The notes under the pieces are model-generated. The model searched no databases, was not told where the DNA came from, and was given only the letters and a program-made list of their open reading frames with translations. Shown here one piece after another: positions 11,082 through 14,674 of a stretch of 14,674 bases of DNA. Source of the DNA: Parcubacteria group bacterium (GTDB lineage: Bacteria > Patescibacteriota > Patescibacteriia > UBA2169); NCBI GenBank assembly GCA_016177305.1, contig JACOVK010000029.1, forward strand, positions 1-14,674, in the 5' to 3' direction. The stretch's first letter is position 1. Every line of letters begins with the position of its first letter. A program made the translations under genes and the position numbers.

Positions 11082-12017
11082 TCAAAGGGAAAAGCCGTGG
11101 TGCGCGATTCCCTGCAGGAGAAGCTTGTGGTTCCCGGAGTCCGGGAAACTCTCGTAGACGTAGTTCGCCTTGAAGGTGAGGCCCTGGTCCGGGAAAAAGG
11201 CGCACCCGAGCACAAGCCGCTCTCCGTACCGCAGCTCCTCAAACCGCCCCACGAGCCGTATGCCTCCGCCTTGTTCGGGCGTCCGATGCCGGACGTCGCG
11301 CTCCGCGAGCGCGTACCACTGGCTCATGCGGCCAACGCGCAAGAGCTCAAACGCGTACAAGCTCCGCCCGGATTCCCGTGTGAACTCCACGGCCCAAAGA
11401 TTGCGGTCCCGCGTGGTAAAGCGGTAGCTCGCGCCCGCGATGAGCCCATAGGGCAGGGGCCGGCGCAACTGGAAATAGAGATGCCGGTGCGTATTGTTGC
11501 GCTCCCCGGTATAGCCGCCTTTCCGCTCTCCGGCAAACAGAGCGGCCGCCGCCTGGAATTGGCGGACCGGCACGAATGCGGCTTTCACGCCGTTGTCCCG
11601 CGCCACCAGCGAATCCGAAATCCCGGAGTACCGGACCGTGCCGACCTGGAACGGGTTCAACGTGGACCACTCCCGGCCGAACGGCGGGATAAAATACCCG
11701 GCCGTGAATTCGGAAAGCCAGAGTGCAAGCCAGTGCGTCTTCTGTTTGGGCTTCCAATGGAACCGGAAGTCATGCAAGCGCTCATCCTTATCGCGGTCAT
11801 CCACCTTGGATACAACAACCAAGTGCGCCCGCTTGTTAATCCGCGAATCAACGATTGTCCATGCGTTGAGCGGCTTGAGATCCCCGAACTCGCTGTCTTC
11901 GCCGTAGGTGTCCTCATTCACATAGGAGCCGAATAGGCTCACGGACGTGGGTGGAACTGCGGCGCGGGCCGCGGAAGCAGCCATCACGAACGCTATGGCT
12001 AGGGCGAACATCTGCAC
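11082..12017 (-). CDS. Secreted beta-barrel protein, porin O/P-like
   Basis: It is 311 residues. The start is a GTG at 12015-12017 with GAGG six bases upstream; an in-frame ATG at 12009-12011 is an alternative. Residues 1-19 form a signal peptide (FALAIAFVMAASAARA, with cleavage likely after ARA). The rest alternates polar and hydrophobic/aromatic residues with short turns, as in membrane beta-barrels. Examples are WLALWLSEFTAGYFIPPFGR, ARDNGVKAAFVPV, LIAGASYRFTTRD, SLYAFELLRVG and LTFKANYVYESFPDSG. The GYFIPPFGREW block resembles the G-x-F-x-P-F-G-x-E of phosphate-selective porins O/P. Such a protein would sit in an outer membrane, which is unexpected if the host is a patescibacterium. It has its own promoter and terminator and is divergent from rpmE. 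A secreted beta-sandwich or surface protein is the alternative. Confidence 0.65.
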   Translation of the reverse strand: MQMFALAIAFVMAASAARAAVPPTSVSLFGSYVNEDTYGEDSEFGDLKPLNAWTIVDSRINKRAHLVVVSKVDDRDKDERLHDFRFHWKPKQKTHWLALWLSEFTAGYFIPPFGREWSTLNPFQVGTVRYSGISDSLVARDNGVKAAFVPVRQFQAAAALFAGERKGGYTGERNNTHRHLYFQLRRPLPYGLIAGASYRFTTRDRNLWAVEFTRESGRSLYAFELLRVGRMSQWYALAERDVRHRTPEQGGGIRLVGRFEELRYGERLVLGCAFFPDQGLTFKANYVYESFPDSGNHKLLLQGIAHHGFSL

Positions 12018-12089
12018 AGTGCGCCTCGCTTTCTATTTGAAGTCATGCTCTGTTGAAAGATCACAACCTGTTCTATGGGTTGATTCAAA

Positions 12090-12118
12090 AGCATACCAGC
12101 CGCCCAAATACTTGTAAA
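12090..12118 (-). promoter_or_regulatory. Promoter of the beta-barrel gene
   Basis: In minus-strand sense there is TTTACA (12113-12118), a 17-base spacer ending in TGG, and TATGCT (12090-12095). Confidence 0.6.
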
Positions 12119-12137
12119 GCCGAACTGAACGCGGGGC

Positions 12138-12166
12138 TTGCATTATTCCAAACTTTCTGATACACT
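12138..12166 (+). promoter_or_regulatory. Promoter of rpmE
   Basis: TTGCAT (12138-12143), a 17-base spacer and TACACT (12161-12166), divergent from the beta-barrel promoter. The start would lie near 12173, leaving a very short leader before the ATG at 12183. Confidence 0.5.
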
Positions 12167-12182
12167 GCTCTCGTATAAAACT

Positions 12183-12497
12183 ATGAAAAAAGACGCGCAC
12201 CCAACCTACTATTCGGACGCAAAAGTTACCTGCGCATGCGGCAACAGCTTTTCAGTTGGCTCAACCCAGAAAGAAATCCATACTGAAATCTGCTCCAACT
12301 GCCACCCGTTCTACACGGGCAAGCAGAATTTGATTGACACGGCCGGCCGCGTGGAGCGCTTCCAGGCCATGGTGAAAAAGACCGAGGGCATCAAGACCCG
12401 CGGCAGAAAGAAAAAGGCTGATGAGAAAGTTGCGGCTCTTCCGCTTGACAACCGAAAAAAGCTGGAACAGATCAAAGCAAATCTGGACGCCAAATAA
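12183..12497 (+). CDS. rpmE: 50S ribosomal protein L31, zinc-binding type
   Basis: L31 is part of the large ribosomal subunit and bridges it to the small subunit. The start is the ATG at 12183 (MKKDAHPTYYSDAKVTCACG), the classic L31 beginning, giving 104 residues; 15 upstream in-frame codons belong to the promoter region. Cys17, Cys19, Cys37 and Cys40 (CAC and CSNC) form the zinc site, which marks the C+ form. HPFYTGKQ and GRVERFQ are family signatures. The C-terminal 35 residues or so, basic (GRKKKADEK) and then helical (NRKKLEQIKANL), extend beyond the usual 65-75 residue protein. It is followed by a terminator and then by prfA, a common neighbour of rpmE. Confidence 0.96.
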   Translation: MKKDAHPTYYSDAKVTCACGNSFSVGSTQKEIHTEICSNCHPFYTGKQNLIDTAGRVERFQAMVKKTEGIKTRGRKKKADEKVAALPLDNRKKLEQIKANLDAK

Positions 12498-12509
12498 CGT
12501 TTTAACAAG

Positions 12510-12539
12510 AACCGCCTAATCTTTTGATGGGCGGTTTTT
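12510..12539 (+). terminator. Terminator after rpmE
   Basis: Stem AACCGCC/GGCGGTT (12510-12516 with 12530-12536) has a further ATC/GAT inside and is followed by TTTTT. It lies 13 bases after the rpmE stop. Confidence 0.85.
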
Positions 12540-12555
12540 GTATACCACCCCCAGA

Positions 12556-12599
12556 CCCCCTCCTGAATACAGGAGGGGGAACCAAAGTAGAGGAGGGGG
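12556..12599 (+). promoter_or_regulatory. Alternative hairpins covering the prfA ribosome-binding site
   Basis: CCCCCTCCTG (12556-12565) pairs perfectly with 12570-12579 across a four-base loop. The sequence AGGAGGGGG occurs again at 12591-12599 just before the prfA ATG (12609), so the same C-rich arm can pair there instead and mask the ribosome-binding site. The two G-rich copies belong to a direct repeat of about 20 bases (12571-12590 and 12591-12611). Confidence 0.5.
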
Positions 12600-12608
12600 A
12601 ATTAAAGT

Positions 12609-13670
12609 ATGATTGAGCAAATCAGACAACTCAAAAAACGCTTTCAAGAACTGGAGCACAAACTCCAGTCTGCTGGCGTGGCTTCTGATCCACGGAAATT
12701 GAAATCCCTGTCCCAGGAGTACAGCGGCCTCAAGGAAAAAGTTAAACTCGGGGAGCGCTATGAGCGAGTGATGAAATCACTTGAAGAAGCGCAAACAACC
12801 AAAAGAGAAGCAAGCGACGCGGACATGGTTTTGCTCGCGGACGAAGAAATCGCGGCTCTGACGAAACAGCGCGGCGAGCTTGAGCGCGCGCTCCAGGCCG
12901 CACTCCTGCCCCAGGACCCGAACGACGCAAAAAACATCATCTGCGAAATCCGGGCAGCGGCGGGGGGTGATGAGTCTGCGCTGTTTGCCGCGGAACTGTT
13001 CCGCATGTACAGCCGCTTCGCCGAGGAGCAAGGCTGGAAGACGAGCGTCATCTCGGAGAGCAGGATCGGCATCGGCGGGTTCAAGGAGGTGATTTTTGAA
13101 ATCGCGGGCCAGGGCGCGTACTCGCACCTCAAGTACGAATCCGGCGTGCACCGCGTACAGCGCGTGCCGGAGACCGAAAAGAGCGGGCGCGTGCACACCT
13201 CAACCGCGACCGTTGCCGTGCTCCCGGAAGCCGAAGAGCTGGATCTCGCGATTGACCCCAAAGATTTGAAGATTGAAACCTCAACCGCGCGCGGCCACGG
13301 CGGCCAGAGCGTGAACACCACGTACTCGGCCATCCGCATGACGCACCTGCCAACCGGGATCACGGTCTCCATGCAGGATGAAAAGTCCCAGCAGCAGAAC
13401 CGCGAAAAAGCCATGGTGGTCATGCGGACGCGCGTTGCGGCGCACTACGAGGCCGAACGCGCGGCCGCGGAGCGGGATACGCGCTCAAGCCAGATCGGGA
13501 GCGGCGGCCGCAGCGAAAAGGTGCGCACCTACAACTTTCCGCAGGACCGGATCACGGACCACCGCATCAAACAGAACTGGCACGGCATTGAGCGGCTCTT
13601 GGGCGGAAAGCTCGGGGAAATTATTGAAGCGCTGCGCAGCGAAGACGTCAAAAAGAAGCTGGCAGCATGA
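12609..13670 (+). CDS. prfA: Peptide chain release factor 1
   Basis: RF1 recognises UAA and UAG stop codons and triggers release of the peptide on the ribosome. It is 353 residues, the standard length. Residues 1-100 form the N-terminal helical domain. The stop-codon motif P-x-T is PET at 187-189 (HRVQRVPETEKSGRVHTSTA), which marks RF1 rather than RF2 (SPF). GGQ is at 231-233 in TARGHGGQSVNTTYSAIR. The C-terminus keeps the RSEKVRTYNFPQDRITDHRI block of RF1. A G-rich ribosome-binding site lies upstream and may be masked by a hairpin. The stop overlaps the prmC start (ATGA). TGA is used as a stop in this window, so an RF2 must be encoded elsewhere. Confidence 0.98.
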   Translation: MIEQIRQLKKRFQELEHKLQSAGVASDPRKLKSLSQEYSGLKEKVKLGERYERVMKSLEEAQTTKREASDADMVLLADEEIAALTKQRGELERALQAALLPQDPNDAKNIICEIRAAAGGDESALFAAELFRMYSRFAEEQGWKTSVISESRIGIGGFKEVIFEIAGQGAYSHLKYESGVHRVQRVPETEKSGRVHTSTATVAVLPEAEELDLAIDPKDLKIETSTARGHGGQSVNTTYSAIRMTHLPTGITVSMQDEKSQQQNREKAMVVMRTRVAAHYEAERAAAERDTRSSQIGSGGRSEKVRTYNFPQDRITDHRIKQNWHGIERLLGGKLGEIIEALRSEDVKKKLAA

Positions 13671-14530
13671 CCGTGCACCTTGCGCTCGGCCAGGCGCATA
13701 AAAAACTAAAAACTTTAAAAACGCCTGACCTGGACAGCGAGGTGCTCTTGTCGCACGTGTTAAAAAAACCGCGCGAACACATTCTCGCGCACCCGGAACA
13801 AAATCTGACTGGCGCACAGGCGCGCGAATTTGCCCGCCTCGTAACGCGCCGAGCTGCGCATGAGCCAGTCGCCTACTTGACGCGCCATAAGGAATTCTAT
13901 GGCCGCGATTTTTACATTGACAATCGCGTGCACATTCCGCGTCCCGCGACCGAGGACTTGATTGACGCAATCAAAGCCGAGCTGTCTGGACCGTTTGACG
14001 GGACGCTTGCGGACATTGGCACCGGCTCGGGCTGCATCGCCGTGACTTTAGCGCTTGAATTTCCAAGGGCGCGCATTTTTGCGACTGATATTTCTGATGA
14101 TGCGCTCGCCGTTGCCATGCAAAACGCGCAGCATCACGCCTGCATTAAAGCGGCCCCGCCGCTTGGAGCGACGAGGCCGCTTGTGGAACGCATCACCTTT
14201 TTTAACGGCTCATTGGGCGAGCCGTTGCCAGAGCCGGTTGACATCATAGCCGCAAACCTTCCGTATGGCTGGAAAGACGGATGGACTGATGACGCAGAAG
14301 TGTTTTTCCAGCCTGAAATCTCGTACCTGTCAGGCAGGGACGGGCTTGACGCAATTCGCGCGTTGATGCAGCAACTTCCTGGTATTTTGGCGAAAAATGG
14401 TTGCGCATTCCTTGAATTTGACCCGCGCCAGGCTGGCGCAATCAAAAAACTCGCAGAACAATCTGGCTGCAGGCGCACTATCATCAAGGATTCAGCCGGG
14501 TTTGACCGCATCCTGGCCTTGACAAAATAG
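13667..14530 (+). CDS. prmC: Release factor glutamine methyltransferase
   Basis: PrmC uses S-adenosylmethionine to methylate the glutamine of the GGQ motif of RF1 and RF2, which speeds termination. It is 287 residues. The N-terminal helical domain has DLDSEVLLSHVLKKPREHIL, followed by EPVAYLTRHKEFYGRDFYID and IPRPATEDLID (normally RPETE). The SAM site is LADIGTGSGCIAVTLAL (residues 114-130) with ATDISDDAL. The catalytic N-P-P-Y is NLPY (197-200). That change is one I associate with patescibacterial PrmC; Asn and Tyr, which hold the substrate glutamine, are kept. It starts inside the prfA stop (ATGA overlap), so the enzyme is made together with its substrate. Confidence 0.95.
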   Translation: MTVHLALGQAHKKLKTLKTPDLDSEVLLSHVLKKPREHILAHPEQNLTGAQAREFARLVTRRAAHEPVAYLTRHKEFYGRDFYIDNRVHIPRPATEDLIDAIKAELSGPFDGTLADIGTGSGCIAVTLALEFPRARIFATDISDDALAVAMQNAQHHACIKAAPPLGATRPLVERITFFNGSLGEPLPEPVDIIAANLPYGWKDGWTDDAEVFFQPEISYLSGRDGLDAIRALMQQLPGILAKNGCAFLEFDPRQAGAIKKLAEQSGCRRTIIKDSAGFDRILALTK

Positions 14531-14588
14531 GAAAACAGGAGCTTACTATACGTGAGCGCCGTTATTTTCCATAGGAAGGTGGTCCACA

Positions 14589-14674
14589 ATGGACACGATT
14601 GAGTGCCCGTCGCGTCCGCAGTGCGGATGCGCGGAATCCGTGTGCCTGGACGACCAGATCAGGCGCGTCCAGGC
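14589..14674 (+). CDS. Start of a hypothetical protein, cut by the window edge
   Basis: An ATG at 14589-14591 follows an AGGAAGG-type ribosome-binding site (about 14569-14576). The 28 visible residues begin MDTIECPSRPQCGCAESVCL and continue DDQIRRVQ. Four Cys in the first 20 residues, in a C-x(6)-C-x-C-x(5)-C pattern, might bind metal, but too little is visible to name a family. It starts 58 bases after the prmC stop on the same strand. Confidence 0.55.
   Translation, partial: MDTIECPSRPQCGCAESVCLDDQIRRVQ

Noticed and set aside
14519..14553. Promoter for the last partial gene (TTGACA at the end of prmC)
   Set aside because: The best -10 candidate is 19 or more bases away and poor, so read-through from prfA-prmC is at least as likely.
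2..14674. CRISPR array, insertion sequence, transposase, integrase or prophage genes
   Set aside because: No regularly spaced repeats, no transposase-like or integrase-like ORF and no terminal inverted repeats were seen.

Overview
The window looks like part of a bacterial chromosome from the Patescibacteria (Candidate Phyla Radiation), probably a Parcubacteria-like lineage; this is inferred from gene content only. The pointers are a minimal elongation factor Ts of 159 residues, a short prolyl-tRNA synthetase (about 403 residues) that lacks the editing insertion, dense one- to four-base gene junctions, and a PrmC with NLPY instead of NPPY. TGA, TAA and TAG all end genes, so the standard bacterial code applies. 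Most of the window is moderately GC-rich; an AT-rich two-gene cassette near the left end stands out.

Layout. (1) 1-148: tail of an aldo/keto reductase on the plus strand. (2) 223-788: a minus-strand pair of small unknown genes that resembles a toxin-antitoxin or other mobile accessory module. (3) 893-7686: a long minus-strand run read as rpsB-tsf-pyrH-gapA-patatin-proS-serS-small hypothetical, ending at a strong terminator (829-872). It joins ribosome/translation genes, UMP kinase, a glycolytic enzyme, a lipase-like protein and two tRNA synthetases. Internal promoters are visible ahead of gapA and proS. (4) 7.8-9.7 kb: a region of very small genes and structured RNAs. It holds a 56-residue disordered peptide gene, a multi-helix RNA ending in a terminator, two tiny membrane-peptide genes driven by a near-perfect promoter placed back to back with the peptide's promoter, an unknown 166-residue protein behind an attenuator-like leader, and another tiny membrane peptide preceded by a four-codon ORF. 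(5) 9.8-12.0 kb, minus strand: an orphan purM and a secreted beta-barrel (porin-like) protein, each followed by a copy of the same 36-base terminator element. (6) 12.1-14.7 kb, plus strand: rpmE (L31), prfA (RF1), prmC (RF methyltransferase) and the start of an unknown gene. PrmC methylates the GGQ glutamine of RF1, and the two genes overlap (ATGA).

Promoters on the minus strand share an extended -10 pattern (TGG followed by TATACT-like boxes). The most interesting parts are the 7.8-9.7 kb region of small membrane peptides and structured RNAs, the attenuator-like leader at 9205-9340, and the alternative hairpins ahead of prfA. None of these could be matched to a known family by eye.
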